Assembly (NCBI RefSeq): GCF_000178995.1
Contig: NZ_ADVZ01000002.1
Coordinates: forward strand, 310,001-374,000
DNA from: Afipia sp. 1NLS2
GTDB taxonomy: Bacteria > Pseudomonadota > Alphaproteobacteria > Rhizobiales > Xanthobacteraceae
Length of the DNA: 64,000 nt
Reading direction: 5' to 3'
Shown here: piece by piece, positions 39,301 through 49,649 of the stretch
Numbering within the stretch: position 1 is the stretch's first letter
Layout: each line of letters opens with the position of its first letter
Notes under the pieces: model-generated
Told to the model about the DNA's origin: nothing
Databases searched by the model: none
The model's input: only the letters and a program-made list of their open reading frames with translations
Made by a program: the position numbers and the translations under genes

Positions 39301-40093
39301 CGGCGCGGTCGCCGATCTTGAGGAAGCTCATCAGGCCCGACGAGCGGCCGCCGCCCGACAGCTTCTCCCCTTCGCCGCGCAGCCGCGAGAAGTTCGAGCC
39401 GGTGCCCGAGCCATACTTGAACAGGCGCGCCTCGCGCACCCACAGGTCCATGATGCCGCCTTCGTTGACGAGGTCGTCCTCGATGCCCTGGATGAAGCAG
39501 GCGTGCGGCTGCGGATGCTCGTACGAAGACTTCGACTTGGTCAGCTTGCCGGTCTTCCAGTCGACGTAATAGTGGCCCTGGCCGGGACCATCGATGCCGT
39601 AGGCCCAGTGCAGGCCGGTGTTGAACCATTGCGGCGAGTTCGGCGCGACCATCTGCCGGGCGAGCATGAAGCGCAGTTCGTCATGGAAGGCGTGGGCATC
39701 GTCCTCGGAGGTGAAGTAGCCCCCCTTCCAGCCCCAGTAGGTCCAGCAGCCGGCGAGGCGGTCGAACACCTGCTTGGCGGTGAGTTCGCCGACGAAGCGC
39801 TCGGACTCGGGTAGGGCAGCGAGCGCTTCGGCGTCCGGCACCGAGCGCCACAGCCATGACGGCACGGTTTCTTCCTCGACCTTCTTCAGGCGCGCGGCGA
39901 CGCCGGCCTTGCGGAAATACTTCTGCGCCAGCACGTCGGAAGCGACCTGCGACCAGAACTCGGGCACCTCGACGTTGTCGAGCTTGAACACCACCGAGCC
40001 GTCGGGATTGCGAATCTCGCTCGTCGTCAGCCGGAACGAAATGTCGGCGTAGGGTGACTGATCGGCCTTGGTGTAGCGGCGTTGAATTCGCAT
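36341..40093 (-). CDS. nrdJ: Adenosylcobalamin-dependent ribonucleotide reductase (class II)
   Basis: 1250 residues; reduces ribonucleotides to deoxyribonucleotides using coenzyme B12, with no need for or sensitivity to oxygen. An N-terminal region ([20 protein letters not shown]) precedes the ten-stranded barrel. Key parts are [10 protein letters not shown] near 155, [12 protein letters not shown] near 225, the thiyl-radical Cys in [18 protein letters not shown] near 470, and the second redox-active Cys partner in [13 protein letters not shown]. The C-terminus carries a zinc-ribbon-like [18 protein letters not shown] and final Cys pair for thioredoxin reduction. Start ATG 40093. It has a leader of roughly 320 bases. 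Confidence 0.96.
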   Translation of the reverse strand: MRIQRRYTKADQSPYADISFRLTTSEIRNPDGSVVFKLDNVEVPEFWSQVASDVLAQKYFRKAGVAARLKKVEEETVPSWLWRSVPDAEALAALPESERFVGELTAKQVFDRLAGCWTYWGWKGGYFTSEDDAHAFHDELRFMLARQMVAPNSPQWFNTGLHWAYGIDGPGQGHYYVDWKTGKLTKSKSSYEHPQPHACFIQGIEDDLVNEGGIMDLWVREARLFKYGSGTGSNFSRLRGEGEKLSGGGRSSGLMSFLKIGDRAAGAIKSGGTTRRAAKMVVVDADHPDIETYIDWKVREEQKVAALVTGSKINQKHLKAIMKACVNCEGPGDDCYLPEKNPALKREIKLARRALVTDNMIKRVIQFARQGYTDIAFDTYDTDWDSEAYLTVSGQNSNNSVSLKDDFLRAVETDGPWNLIGRTNGKVTKTLKARDLWEKIGYAAWASADPGLHFNTTMNDWHTCKASGDIRASNPCSEYMFLDDTACNLASANLLTFYDTHTRRFDADAYEHLCRLWTIVLEISVMMAQFPSKAIAELSYEFRTLGLGYANIGGLLMTMGLPYDSKEGRALCGALSAIMTGTAYATSAEMAAELGTFPGYKKNASHMLRVIRNHRRAAHGEAAGYEALAVNPVPLDHASCPQADIVDHAKAVWDRALELGKANGFRNAQTTVVAPTGTIGLVMDCDTTGIEPDFALVKFKKLAGGGYWKIINRAVPEALRALGYRESEIAEIEAYAVGHGSLSNAPGINASSLKTKGFTDEALAKVEKALPTAFDIKFVFNKWTLGEDFIRDSLHIAPEVMNVPGFDLLAALGFSKRDIEAANVHICGAMTVEGAPHLKDEHYAVFDCANPCGKVGKRYLSVESHIRMMAASQPFISGAISKTINMPNDATVDDCKSAYLLSWKLALKANALYRDGSKLSQPLNSQLIADDDDEDDAIEAFHDKPMAARATQVVEKIVERVVEHVSRERERMPDRRKGYTQKAIVGGHKVYLRTGEYDDGRLGEIFVDMHKEGAALRSFINNFAIAVSLGLQYGVPLDEYVDAFTFTRFEPAGPVQGNDSIKYATSILDYVFRELAVSYLSRYDLAHVDPSETQFDALGKGVNEGKAQSGPSKYLSKGLTRSRSDNLVVMQGGASAAVTAHNDSAPVGGSRVTAMASGGGEGAAALKTAEPERALSPTEKLEAQQWSKAGSAQAATTAAAPAAPTKAERRAEAKARGYEGDMCSECSNFTLVRNGTCMKCDTCGSTTGCS

Positions 40094-40155
40094 CGTATGC
40101 CCCGTCTCAATGTCCGGCGGTTCCGCATTCCCGCGGCGCCGGAAGATTTCAGTTC

Positions 40156-40171
40156 GCGAACCGTGGTTCGC
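40156..40171. promoter_or_regulatory. GCGAACC-GT-GGTTCGC palindrome in nrdJ leader
   Basis: A perfect 7-bp inverted repeat with a 2-base spacer, about 65 bases before the nrdJ ATG. The short loop argues for a protein-binding site rather than an RNA hairpin. Confidence 0.3.
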
Positions 40172-40307
40172 CGTTCAGCCATGATCTGGCCCGAATGCGG
40201 CCCCGGCCTATTTAACTCTGCGGAGCATCATCGGGTTCTGCGGCCCGATTGGCTCCAACGCCCACCCACCAAATTCATTCCCGCGTTGTGTTCGCGGGCC
40301 AGGCTTC

Positions 40308-40337
40308 AAAAACCGCAGACAAATCCTCTGTCCGCAG
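40308..40337 (-). promoter_or_regulatory. Terminator-like hairpin (possible attenuator) in nrdJ leader
   Basis: Read on the minus strand: CTGCGGACA, 7-base loop, TGTCTGCGG (9 pairs, two G-U), then TTTTT. It lies about 215 bases before the nrdJ ATG and inside its expected transcript, so it could attenuate nrdJ. Confidence 0.4.
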
Positions 40338-40453
40338 CCTCCTTCGGCACAGCGGAGTTGTCTGTTGGCTTGTTGCGATAGGGGTCTGGCGCCAACGCAA
40401 ATACTCCGCACCTGACAGTCTGAACGCTAGGACGACTCCCGCGCGCCCGTCAA

Positions 40454-40470
40454 GGATTAGTACTCAATCC
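40454..40470. promoter_or_regulatory. GGATT-AGTACTC-AATCC palindrome next to nrdJ -35
   Basis: A 5-bp inverted repeat around the self-complementary AGTACT, directly abutting the putative nrdJ -35 hexamer. A candidate operator. Confidence 0.35.
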
Positions 40471-40478
40471 TGAATCAA

Positions 40479-40494
40479 ACACTAAATATGGTGG
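40479..40494 (-). promoter_or_regulatory. NrdR-like box upstream of nrdJ
   Basis: ACACTAAATATGGTGG matches the 16-base NrdR consensus (ACACWATATATWGTGT) at 13 positions. It lies about 25 bases upstream of the predicted -35. A second properly spaced box, usual for NrdR, is not evident. Confidence 0.45.
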
Positions 40495-40747
40495 AAAACG
40501 GGGATTGCCAGTGGCATCCAGCCTCGTTGGGCCGTGTCTCCCGCCAGCAAAGTATGGGTGAGTCCGTCCCGATTCCAAAGGCGAAAATGACCCTTTTGAG
40601 AGGTTCCCGCTCACGGCAAAGGCATGCAGAAACTGTCGCCGTCCATGCGTCCAATCTGGCGCTTTTCGGGTGGACCGTGCGGCTCGCGCGTGGCTTTCTC
40701 CCCGTCTTCCACAATCGTTGTGGGTACAGATTCTCCGAGAGCAGCCG

Positions 40748-41683
40748 ATGGACCAGCGCGCGCCGGGCGAGCCGATCATGGTGTCGCCCCCGTATCCCTC
40801 GACCCAACCACCGCACGAGAACCGTGCCGTCGGCTACGCGTTGCTGTTCGTCGCTACCATCATCTGGGGCATTAACTGGCCCGTCTCGAAATGGCTGCTG
40901 CATGAACTGCCGCCGCTGACGCTGCGCGGCCTGCCGGGGGTGTTCAGCTCGCTGATTCTTGCAGGTTTCGTTCTGGCCAAGGGGCAGTCGTTGCGCGCGC
41001 CGCGTGGTGAATGGGGCAAGCTCATTCTTTATGCGGCGCTGATGGTCGGCTTCTGGATGGGGCTGATGGGGCTGTCGCTGGTGCATCTGCCGGCATCGGA
41101 AACCGCGATTCTCGGCGCCACGATTCCGGTGTGGGCTGCGGGCCTTGCCTGGCCGATGCTTGGCGAACAGCTTTCCGTGCTGCGGGTCATTGCTATTGCA
41201 ATGGCGGTCGGGGGCGTCGTGCTGTTGATAGGCGGCGACAGCATCAGCGTATCCTGGGAGAAGATGCCGGGAATCGCTTACGCGCTGATAGCAGCGCTTT
41301 TGTTTGCCCTCGGCGCAGTTCTCGCCAAACGGCGGCCCATCGCGCTCCGCCCGCTACCGGGTGCAGTCTGGCAGATCGGGCTTGGCTGTTTTCCCGTGGC
41401 GCTGATCGGTATTCTGTTCGAGCACCCGCACTTCGGCGGGATGTCCACGCTTGGCTGGGCGCTGTTCGGATTCAGCACCATTTTTCAGGGAGCGATCGGC
41501 TATGCGTGCTGGTTCGCCGCGCTGGAGCGGCTGCCAGCCTCGACTGCCGCGGTCGGGACATTGATCGTCCCGGTGATTGGCGTGGTGGCGTCGGCGATCT
41601 CGCTGGGAGAGCCGCTCGGAATTCCCCAGATCGGCGCATTGCTGCTGACGGTCACGGGCGTTGCCATCGCGGCGCGTTCGTAA
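40748..41683 (+). CDS. EamA/DMT-family permease
   Basis: About 311 residues, ten transmembrane helices in two EamA repeats: VGYALLFVATIIWGINWPVS opens the first, and IAYALIAALLFALGAVLAKR the second. The family exports metabolites (amino acids, purines and similar); the substrate here is unknown. Possible starts are ATG 40748 and ATG 40778; GTG 40670 is unlikely. The gene is single and ends at a strong bidirectional terminator. Confidence 0.85.
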   Translation: MDQRAPGEPIMVSPPYPSTQPPHENRAVGYALLFVATIIWGINWPVSKWLLHELPPLTLRGLPGVFSSLILAGFVLAKGQSLRAPRGEWGKLILYAALMVGFWMGLMGLSLVHLPASETAILGATIPVWAAGLAWPMLGEQLSVLRVIAIAMAVGGVVLLIGGDSISVSWEKMPGIAYALIAALLFALGAVLAKRRPIALRPLPGAVWQIGLGCFPVALIGILFEHPHFGGMSTLGWALFGFSTIFQGAIGYACWFAALERLPASTAAVGTLIVPVIGVVASAISLGEPLGIPQIGALLLTVTGVAIAARS

Positions 41684-41696
41684 GCCGCCGCCAATG

Positions 41697-41725
41697 AAAA
41701 AGCGGCGTATCGCTACGCCGCTTTT
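41697..41725. terminator. Bidirectional terminator
   Basis: AAAAAGCGGCGTA-TCGC-TACGCCGCTTTT between convergent genes: a perfect stem with A-run and T-run on opposite sides, serving both the permease and the BA14K gene. Confidence 0.9.
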
Positions 41726-41746
41726 CTTCATCCGTTACATGAAGAC

Positions 41747-42172
41747 TTATGGGCAAGGATGGCGCAGGCCATCGTAACCGAGGAACGTGCCGCTGCGCGG
41801 ATCGTAGGATTTGTAGCGCTGCATGCAGTAGCTCACGCCATCGCCTTCAACATAGGCAGGAGCGGGGGCGTAATAGCCATAACCCGGACCGTAGTAGTAC
41901 GGACCCTGGCTGGCCGCGATGGCGCCGCCGATCAGTGCGCCGGCCGCGAGGCCTGCACCGACGCCGCCCCAGCCCCAACCGCCATGGCGATGATATCCAC
42001 CACGATAGCCGTAGTAACGCACCTGGGTCACATCCGGCGATGCGGTTGCTGCATTCGCCGTCGAAAGGGCCGAAGCTGCCATCAGAGGGGCAGCATTTGC
42101 ACTGGAAGCCATGGAAAGCGGCAGGGCGAGCGCGATGGCGGCCACTGCGATACCCTTGGTCAAATTCGTCAT
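41747..42172 (-). CDS. BA14K-like secreted protein
   Basis: 141 residues from ATG 42172 (GGAG six bases upstream). A signal peptide (to about residue 27) is followed by a Gly/Tyr/His-rich, glycine-zipper-like section (GGVGAGLAAGALIGGAIAAS). The BA14K domain ends the protein: VSYCMQRYKSYDPRSGTFLG. BA14K of Brucella is a small immunoreactive surface protein with proposed lectin-like activity; that role is not established here. An EcfG-type promoter precedes it. Confidence 0.82.
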   Translation of the reverse strand: MTNLTKGIAVAAIALALPLSMASSANAAPLMAASALSTANAATASPDVTQVRYYGYRGGYHRHGGWGWGGVGAGLAAGALIGGAIAASQGPYYYGPGYGYYAPAPAYVEGDGVSYCMQRYKSYDPRSGTFLGYDGLRHPCP

Positions 42173-42216
42173 TTTGAACTCCAAAATCCCTGTCAGACGG
42201 TGGTTTCAACCACTTC

Positions 42217-42241
42217 AACGCGCGGGATTTGAACGCGTTCC
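42217..42241 (-). promoter_or_regulatory. EcfG-type general stress promoter of the BA14K gene
   Basis: On the minus strand: GGAAC (42241-42237), 16 bases, CGTT (42220-42217), an exact match to GGAAC-N16-CGTT, 45 bases before the ATG at 42172. Confidence 0.6.
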
Positions 42242-42413
42242 ATGAAGTTCCCGAAATGTCGGAAGGGTTTTCGGCGCTTCTGTGGCAAAGTTCCATGACA
42301 AAATGCCGTACCTTTGTAGAAGCTGGGAGTGGTATCCGAAGCTGCATCTGGACAAGGGCAAGGGCGGGTGGCATCAAGGGCGCGCAATGCTCCCCGATCG
42401 CACGGATTCTCGC

Positions 42414-42824
42414 ATGAAGCTGTTTCTCTTGAGGATTTTTACCTGGTGGAACGGATTCACGTTCGGGACCCAGTTCTGGACCTGGCGGTTTGGCGAGCTG
42501 GTCGGCACCGACGAGATGGGCAATCGCTATTATCGGACCAAAGGCGGCAAGATCGACCCGACGCTCGGGATCGAACGGCGGTGGGTGATCTATAACGGCT
42601 ATGCCGAGGCCACCAAGGTCTCGCCGGATTGGCACGGCTGGCTACATCACAGCGTCGACGTGCCGCCGACCGAGGAACATTATACGCCCCGTGAATGGCA
42701 GAAGCCGCACCGCCCGAATCTGACCGGCACACCGGCAGCCTATCGTCCTTCCGGTTCGACGCTCGCGAGCGGCCAGCGCCCCTCGGCGACCGGCGACTAT
42801 CAAGCCTGGACGCCGGGAAGCTGA
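42414..42824 (+). CDS. NADH:ubiquinone oxidoreductase subunit NDUFA12
   Basis: 136 residues. MKLFLLRIFTWWNGFTFGTQ and VGTDEMGNRYYRTKGGK are diagnostic of the complex I accessory subunit NDUFA12/B17.2 that alphaproteobacteria share with mitochondria. RRWVIYNGYAEATKVSPDWH and GWLHHSVDVPPTE complete the core, with a Pro-rich tail. It lies on the matrix-facing (cytoplasmic) arm of complex I. Start ATG 42414; the longer open frame lacks conserved residues. It is followed by the DUF2155 gene, a common alphaproteobacterial pairing. Confidence 0.93.
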   Translation: MKLFLLRIFTWWNGFTFGTQFWTWRFGELVGTDEMGNRYYRTKGGKIDPTLGIERRWVIYNGYAEATKVSPDWHGWLHHSVDVPPTEEHYTPREWQKPHRPNLTGTPAAYRPSGSTLASGQRPSATGDYQAWTPGS

Positions 42825-42952
42825 ACGGGCCGATGAGCGGCACGCCCTTTCGTTGCCGCAATGCCCGTGTTAACCGGTGGCCTCGCGCGACGCGGTTTCC
42901 GTAGAATATCGCGGATCCGAATCGTCCAGGAATTGTCCAAGCAGAGCGCGCA

Positions 42953-43873
42953 ATGTCCCGAACCGCCGCCACGATTTTGTTTGCGACATTGATCGCGGTG
43001 CCGCCGCTCGCTTTGCCGTCCGCGCGCGCGCAGATCGGCAATATCTTCTCCGATCAGCCGTTGCGTCCTCCTGCTGGAATCCAGCGCGGTGATCCTTCAC
43101 AGGATCCCGACGAGGAAGAAGTGCCTGAAATCCCGCAGGGCCGCCTGTTGCCCGCGCCGCAGCAGCCGCGGCCATTGCCGCGAGGGCAGGCCGCGCCTTT
43201 GCCGGGCGCCGTGCAATCCGAGCCTCTTGCGCCGCCGCCTGGCAGCGCAGCGGCTCCTCCACAGCAACAGCATCCGGGTGTTGCGGCCAATCCGCCGGCA
43301 GTCAATCCGTTGCCTGGCTTGCCACCGGGGCAGAAGCAGCCGCGCGGCAACCCGCAGCAATCTCCCGCGACTTTGCAGCCCGGCGACGAGATCGTGACCG
43401 AGCCGCCCGCCGTGAAGATTCCGAACAAGAAGGCGGTGTTCTCCGGCCTAGACAAAATCACCGGCCGCATCATCACATTCGATGAGGATATTGGCGAAAC
43501 CGTTCAGTTCGGCGCGCTGCGGGTGAAGACCGATGCCTGCTACACCCGCCCCGCGACAGAGGCGGCCAACACCGACGCGTTCGTCGAGGTCGATGAGATC
43601 ACGCTCCAGAATGAAGTGAAGCGGATTTTCTCCGGCTGGATGTTCGCGGCGAGCCCTGGTCTGCACGCGGTCGAACATCCGATCTATGATGTCTGGCTGA
43701 CGGATTGTAAGGGACCGGAGCAACCAGTGACGGCGCAGAACGAGCCGGGGAAGCCCGCGCCGCCGCCAGCGCAACAACAGCAGCCAAAGCGCCAGCCGCG
43801 GCCTCAGCCGCCAGTTCAGCAACCTGTGCAGCAGCGCCAGCCCGTACCGCCGCCGCCCGGTGGTTTCCGCTAG
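42953..43873 (+). CDS. DUF2155 domain-containing secreted protein
   Basis: 306 residues. A signal peptide (ending PSARAQ) is followed by a long Pro/Gln-rich low-complexity segment (residues 35-150). The DUF2155 domain spans residues 160-260: VFSGLDKITGRIITFDEDIG, LRVKTDACYTRP, FSGWMFAASPGLHAVEHPIYDVW (in two parts), with a Cys pair. A second Pro/Gln tail ends the protein. Function unknown; the family is restricted to alphaproteobacteria and sits beside complex I and aat genes. Confidence 0.88.
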   Translation: MSRTAATILFATLIAVPPLALPSARAQIGNIFSDQPLRPPAGIQRGDPSQDPDEEEVPEIPQGRLLPAPQQPRPLPRGQAAPLPGAVQSEPLAPPPGSAAAPPQQQHPGVAANPPAVNPLPGLPPGQKQPRGNPQQSPATLQPGDEIVTEPPAVKIPNKKAVFSGLDKITGRIITFDEDIGETVQFGALRVKTDACYTRPATEAANTDAFVEVDEITLQNEVKRIFSGWMFAASPGLHAVEHPIYDVWLTDCKGPEQPVTAQNEPGKPAPPPAQQQQPKRQPRPQPPVQQPVQQRQPVPPPPGGFR

Positions 43874-43888
43874 CAGTATCCTGACGGG

Positions 43889-44575
43889 TCAGGCCTGATC
43901 GCTTGTCCCGCGCAGGATCGCGAGTGCGTCCGCGCCACTGACGGGCCGTTCGACTGGCAACGCGAAGAAATCTCCCGCAAATTGAATGGAGCGGTCGAGC
44001 AGCGAACGATACTTGCGGCGTGAGACTTCGATAGCGCCCAGACTGCGCAGATGTTCCGTCACGAATTGCGTATCGAGGAGCCCGAAGCCGCCCGCGATCA
44101 AACGCGCGGCGAGGTGAACCAGTGCCACTTTGGAGGCGTCGCGGCTGCGGTGGAACATGCTTTCGCCGAAGAACGCGCCTCCGAGCGACACGCCATACAG
44201 CCCGCCTGCAAGCTCATCGCCGTTCCATGCCTCGATGCTGTGGCAATGACCGATCCCGTGCAGCGCGCCGTAGAGCTTGCGGATGCGGTGGTTGATCCAT
44301 GTATCCTCACGCCCGGGCTGGGGAGCCGCGCATTCGCTGATGACGCGCTCAAAGGCGGTGTTGACCGTGACGCGATAGCGGTCCGAGCGCACGGTGCGCG
44401 CGAGGCGTGAAGAAATATGCAGGCCATCGAGCGGGAAGATGCCGCGCTGTTCCGGCTCCACCCAGAACAGGCTGGGGTCGTCGGCGCTTTCCGCCATCGG
44501 AAAGATGCCGCAGGCATAGGCCCGCAACAGCACCTCGGGCGTGATTTCGGACGTGGCGGTGTCGCGCGAGCTCAT
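43889..44575 (-). CDS. aat: Leucyl/phenylalanyl-tRNA--protein transferase
   Basis: 228 residues; adds Leu or Phe to proteins with N-terminal Arg or Lys, marking them for ClpS/ClpAP. Clear family blocks are [89 protein letters not shown] and [19 protein letters not shown]. It converges with the DUF2155 gene. In related genomes it often follows accC; here the three-gene signalling cassette lies between them. Confidence 0.95.
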   Translation of the reverse strand: MSSRDTATSEITPEVLLRAYACGIFPMAESADDPSLFWVEPEQRGIFPLDGLHISSRLARTVRSDRYRVTVNTAFERVISECAAPQPGREDTWINHRIRKLYGALHGIGHCHSIEAWNGDELAGGLYGVSLGGAFFGESMFHRSRDASKVALVHLAARLIAGGFGLLDTQFVTEHLRSLGAIEVSRRKYRSLLDRSIQFAGDFFALPVERPVSGADALAILRGTSDQA

Positions 44576-44606
44576 AAGCCCATTGTAGCTGAAGATGCCG
44601 CTCCCG

Positions 44607-45689
44607 TCAGGCGGGGGTGGGGGGCGACGGTTTGCCGGAAGGGCTGAAATTGATCACGATCCGCGTGCCGGTGTGCGAGGGATCGCGTTCCACGCTCGCA
44701 TCGAGCTTGATCGCCATGGCGCTGACGATGCGCTGGCCCATGCCGGTGGAGCGTGGATCATGTTTGGCCTGAAAGCCGACGCCTTCGTCGGAGATCACGA
44801 GCTCGATGTCCTGCGCGCGATTGCGCAGATCGACATGGATCGGCCCTGCGCCGTTGGGATAGGCGTATTTGACGGCATTCATCACAAGCTCGTTGACGAT
44901 GATGCCGATGCCGACCGCGCGATCCGGGTCGATCTCGATGGGGTCGGCGTTCAGCGTCAGGCGCGACATTCGATTGCCCTCGGCGGAGCGGCGCAAATCT
45001 TCCAGCAGCGCTTCCAGATACTGGTTCAGCATCACGCTCTTGAGGTCGTGCGAGGTATAGAGGCGGCGATGCACCTGCGCGACTGCTGCGACACGGCCCA
45101 TTGCATTCATGAGCGCAGCCTTGACGTCGTCGTCGTTGCTCGATGATGCCTGAAGGTGCAGCAGCGAGGCGATGATCTGCAGCGAATTGCCGACGCGATG
45201 ATTGACTTCGCGCAACAGCATTTCACGCTCTGCTGCAAGCGCCGCATAGCGGTCGCGCGAGGCATGGACTTCAGCTTCTGCTTCGTCCCGGGCCTTGCGC
45301 ATGCGCGCAGTTTCCAACGCGCCCGTCACGGCGGCGTGGAGCAGGGGAACGAAATCGCCCTTGGTGTCTTTGACGATATAATCGATGGCGCCGGCCTTCA
45401 GCGCCGCAATGGCGATCTGGCTGTCTTCCGAGGCGGTGACGAAGACAATGGGCGGGGTCGCCATCGGCAGCCGATAGATTTGTTCGAGCGTCGCGAGGCC
45501 ATCGAGACCGGGCATGTGCTGATCGAGCGCGACGACGTCAATGCCGCCTTGTTTCAGGCGTTCAATACCGGTTGCTCCATCGGATGCGTGTTCGACGTCG
45601 ATTCCGTGGCGGTTCAGGCCGCGCTCGACCAGCCGGGCAAGTCCCGGATCATCATCGACATAGAGTAATCGCGGGTTAGGAGGCGTCAT
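44607..45689 (-). CDS. Response regulator fused to HisKA_2/HWE-type histidine kinase
   Basis: 360 residues. The receiver domain (1-125) has phosphoacceptor Asp56 in ALDQHMPG. A coiled coil follows, then a HisKA_2 dimerisation/phosphotransfer segment with His164 in [19 protein letters not shown] and a C-terminal ATPase domain ([23 protein letters not shown]). No DNA-binding or membrane part. It overlaps the preceding response regulator gene by four bases. Such receiver-kinase fusions act in branched phosphorelays, including the alphaproteobacterial general stress response; a specific role is not shown. Confidence 0.88.
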   Translation of the reverse strand: MTPPNPRLLYVDDDPGLARLVERGLNRHGIDVEHASDGATGIERLKQGGIDVVALDQHMPGLDGLATLEQIYRLPMATPPIVFVTASEDSQIAIAALKAGAIDYIVKDTKGDFVPLLHAAVTGALETARMRKARDEAEAEVHASRDRYAALAAEREMLLREVNHRVGNSLQIIASLLHLQASSSNDDDVKAALMNAMGRVAAVAQVHRRLYTSHDLKSVMLNQYLEALLEDLRRSAEGNRMSRLTLNADPIEIDPDRAVGIGIIVNELVMNAVKYAYPNGAGPIHVDLRNRAQDIELVISDEGVGFQAKHDPRSTGMGQRIVSAMAIKLDASVERDPSHTGTRIVINFSPSGKPSPPTPA

Positions 45690-46126
45690 GCTTTGACTGG
45701 CGGCACCTGTATCACGGAAAAGAACAGGCCAAGCTGCCGGATGGCGTTGGCGAAGCTTTCGTAATTGACCGGCTTGGTAATGTAGACGTTGCAGCCGAGT
45801 TCGTAGCAGCGCTTGATTTCCTGCGCATCGTCGGTGGTGGTGAGCACTACGACGGGAGCGGATTTCAGCGTTGCATTGTCCTTGACGCGCTTGAGAATGT
45901 CGATGCCTGTCATGTCCGGCAAATTGAGGTCGAGCAGGATCAGAAGCGCCTGCCCCTTGTGCTGGTCGGCAGTCCCGTCGGCGCCGAACAGATAGTTGAT
46001 TGCCTCGGTACCGGTGGCGAAGGGAATAATGTCGTTGTTGACGCCGGAGCGACGGATGTTGCGCTCGATCAGGCGCGCGTGTCCCTCGTCGTCCTCGATC
46101 ATCACGATTTTTACAGGGCTACCCAT
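45686..46126 (-). CDS. Single-domain response regulator (Rcp1/CheY-like)
   Basis: 146 residues. Asp10-12 form the acidic pocket (VMIEDDEGHARLIERNI), Asp66 in LLDLNLPDMTGIDIL is the phosphoacceptor, and Lys near 118 (YITKPVNYESFANAI) completes the site. The longer-than-CheY loop and sequence style match the Rcp1 family that partners bacteriophytochrome-like kinases. It overlaps the kinase gene at 46119 by eight bases and the fusion gene at 44607 by four, so the three form one operon. Confidence 0.9.
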   Translation of the reverse strand: MGSPVKIVMIEDDEGHARLIERNIRRSGVNNDIIPFATGTEAINYLFGADGTADQHKGQALLILLDLNLPDMTGIDILKRVKDNATLKSAPVVVLTTTDDAQEIKRCYELGCNVYITKPVNYESFANAIRQLGLFFSVIQVPPVKA

Positions 46127-47654
46127 ACGATTTCCCTTGCCTTGATAAATTCCACTGTGCGGGTAGCGCTATCGTAAACGTGCTACCCTTGTCGAGTTCA
46201 GATGAGACTGTAATGGAACCGCCGAGCCGACGGACCAGCGCCCGCACGTGCGCAAGACCAATTCCCTGGCCGGGCTTGTCCTGTGTGCCCGCGCGGCGGA
46301 ACAGATCGAAAATACGGTCATGGTCGTTAGGATCGATGCCCCGCCCGTTATCGATAACGTCGTATACCACAAAGCCAAGCTTGGTGCGGCCGCGGACGCT
46401 GATTTCACCTGGGACGTCGTTCCGCAGATACTTCAGTGCGTTTTCAAGCAAATTAGAGAAGATTTGTTCCAATGCGAGGCGGTCGCTGACCAGATTGGGC
46501 AGCGGATCGATGTTGATCTGCGCGTGCGCCTCGGTGGTCTGGTGCGTCATGCTGTTGGCGATTTCCTGCAACAACGCGCGCATATCCACATTGACGGGAT
46601 TGAACTCGCGTCGCCCCTCGCGCGTGAGCTTGAGGATTGCACTGATGAGGCGGTCCATCTTTCCGATCGAGGACTTGATGAACCCGAGCGCCTCGGAAAA
46701 ATCCTCGGACAATTTCTTATCTTCGGGCGCGAGGATGAGTTCGTCCGTGCCGCCTTCAGAAATCGCTTCGGGCGGCGCAGCGTCTGCGGCGCGGCTGTAG
46801 CGTGAGATGCGGCTGAAAATATCGCCGCGCAATTCTTCCAACTCGCTGGTGAAACCCATGATGTTGACGAGAGGCGAGCGAAGATCGTGACTGACGATAT
46901 AGGCGAAGCGCTGAATTTCCTGATTGGCCTCGCGCAGATCGCCGGTGCGTTCGTCGACGGCAGATTCGAGATTGAGATTGATGTTGCGCAGGGTTGCTTC
47001 CGCTTGATCGCGTGCGCGCGTGGATGAGCGAATGAGCAGAATGGACAGTATCGCCAGCAGAACGATGAAGGCGCTGCCGGCAATTGTCACGAACATGTTG
47101 AGAGATTGGCTGCGATCGGCCGCTTCGGTGCGAAGTTCAAACAGCCGGTTTTCCTCGACGCGCATGTTGCGGCCGACGTCGAGGATGCGGTCCATCTCGT
47201 CGTTTCGGGAGATTTCCATTAGGGATGAACGAGCCTGATCGGTATGATCGTTCTCAATGTCGGAAACCGCACGAAGGAGAAACTGAAGCCGCTGCTTTAC
47301 CAGATTGTCCAACTCGGCAACATTGCGCTGCTCGATTGGATTATCCTGTGTTAATTTTTGTAACCGCGAAATCGATGGGCCAATCAAGGCCTCGGCTTTT
47401 TCGAAATCGCTGCGATAATTCTTGTCCTTGGTCACGAGAAAGCCGCGTACCGCATTTTCGGCGCGCTGGATTTGAAGCTGGACGGTGCCGATCTGGCTTT
47501 CGACCTCGACCGTGTGGGTGACCCACAGGGCATCGGTCCGCGCACGGTGGCCGAGATAAAGCGAAGCGGCGCTGATCGCGACGAGAACGAGAAAGCCGGC
47601 CGTCAAAAGACCGACCTGCCACACCGTACGAAGGCGCGCGGCTTCTGAAGTCAC
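46119..47654 (-). CDS. Membrane sensor histidine kinase with CHASE3-like domain
   Basis: 511 residues. TM1 (about 12-35) and TM2 (about 187-209) enclose a helical CHASE3-type periplasmic domain (QRAENAVRGFLVTKDKNY). A coiled coil, HisKA with His256 (FAYIVSHDLRSPLVNIMGF) and a HATPase domain (NALKYLRND, DNGRGIDPNDHDRIFDLFRR, GQGIGLAHVRALV) follow. The acidic insertion between HisKA and HATPase is longer than usual. The signal is unknown. It is the first gene of the cassette. Confidence 0.9.
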   Translation of the reverse strand: MTSEAARLRTVWQVGLLTAGFLVLVAISAASLYLGHRARTDALWVTHTVEVESQIGTVQLQIQRAENAVRGFLVTKDKNYRSDFEKAEALIGPSISRLQKLTQDNPIEQRNVAELDNLVKQRLQFLLRAVSDIENDHTDQARSSLMEISRNDEMDRILDVGRNMRVEENRLFELRTEAADRSQSLNMFVTIAGSAFIVLLAILSILLIRSSTRARDQAEATLRNINLNLESAVDERTGDLREANQEIQRFAYIVSHDLRSPLVNIMGFTSELEELRGDIFSRISRYSRAADAAPPEAISEGGTDELILAPEDKKLSEDFSEALGFIKSSIGKMDRLISAILKLTREGRREFNPVNVDMRALLQEIANSMTHQTTEAHAQINIDPLPNLVSDRLALEQIFSNLLENALKYLRNDVPGEISVRGRTKLGFVVYDVIDNGRGIDPNDHDRIFDLFRRAGTQDKPGQGIGLAHVRALVRRLGGSITVSSELDKGSTFTIALPAQWNLSRQGKSYG

Positions 47655-47729
47655 GACAGCCTCTCGATCGCGTTCGTCAATCAGGCGGACTCCGCTGGTT
47701 GGCAGGACGAGGCGGGATGTGCCGTTCTT

Positions 47730-49085
<1,356 letters not shown>

Positions 49086-49122
49086 CGTGCCTGCCTTGGC
49101 GGGCCCCTTGGAGGCCGTGGAT

Positions 49123-49614
49123 TTATTCAATGATGACGAGGGGCTCGCCGAACTCGATCGGCTGGCCGTCTTCGACAAGAACCTGCGTGACCGTGCCGGT
49201 GCGCGGCGACGGAATCTGGTTCATCGTTTTCATCGCCTCGACGATCAACAGCGTGTCGCCGGCTTTCACCTTGGTGCCCACTTCGACGAAGGGCTTCGCG
49301 CCGGGCTCGGACGCGAGATAGGCGGTGCCGACCATCGGTGAAGGCACCATGCCGGGATGCTTGGCGACATCGAGGAGCGGAGCGGCGGTTCCGGCCGGTG
49401 AAGCGGCCGTAGCGGCTGGCGCGGCAGTGACAACAGGCGCAACCGGGACACTGGCTGCGACCGTGACGTTGCGCGCGATGCGGACGCGAAGGCCTGAGCG
49501 CTCGACTTCGATTTCGGTCAGATTGGATTCATCCAGCAGCGCCGCGAGATCGCGAATGAGATCGCGTTCGTCGATTTTGCCGGGGGTGGTTTTGTCTTGC
49601 GGCTCACGGGCCAT
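49123..49614 (-). CDS. accB: Biotin carboxyl carrier protein
   Basis: 163 residues from ATG 49614. An N-terminal helical region ([20 protein letters not shown]) is followed by an Ala/Pro/Val linker (residues 52-80). The biotinyl domain begins [20 protein letters not shown], with Lys129 in EAMKTMN as the biotinylation site; the family 'thumb' insertion is present. It feeds AccC and the carboxyltransferase. The start is supported by the conserved [12 protein letters not shown] N-terminus of the group. Confidence 0.95.
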   Translation of the reverse strand: MAREPQDKTTPGKIDERDLIRDLAALLDESNLTEIEVERSGLRVRIARNVTVAASVPVAPVVTAAPAATAASPAGTAAPLLDVAKHPGMVPSPMVGTAYLASEPGAKPFVEVGTKVKAGDTLLIVEAMKTMNQIPSPRTGTVTQVLVEDGQPIEFGEPLVIIE

Positions 49615-49649
49615 GTCGGATTCCAGAATTGCGCGGGGACAGTGATCGA

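Larger units (their letters stand above)
40094..40747. other. Long intergenic/leader region between nrdJ and the DMT permease gene
   Basis: 654 bases between divergent genes. On the nrdJ side it holds a predicted promoter (TTGACG at 40448-40453 read on the minus strand, with CTAGCG 17 bases on), a NrdR-like box, palindromes and a terminator-like hairpin, listed separately. On the permease side there is only a small inverted repeat CCACAA-TCG-TTGTGG (40709-40723). I looked for a cobalamin riboswitch B12 box in the nrdJ leader and saw none. Confidence 0.5.

Noticed and set aside
36671-39814. A 1047-codon open frame opposite nrdJ
   Set aside because: Composed of Arg/Val/Asp/Leu-rich shadow codons, with no motif; nrdJ on the other strand is complete and conserved throughout.
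40094-40445. Cobalamin riboswitch upstream of nrdJ
   Set aside because: Expected from the enzyme's cofactor, but no B12-box or conserved core sequence could be found in the leader.
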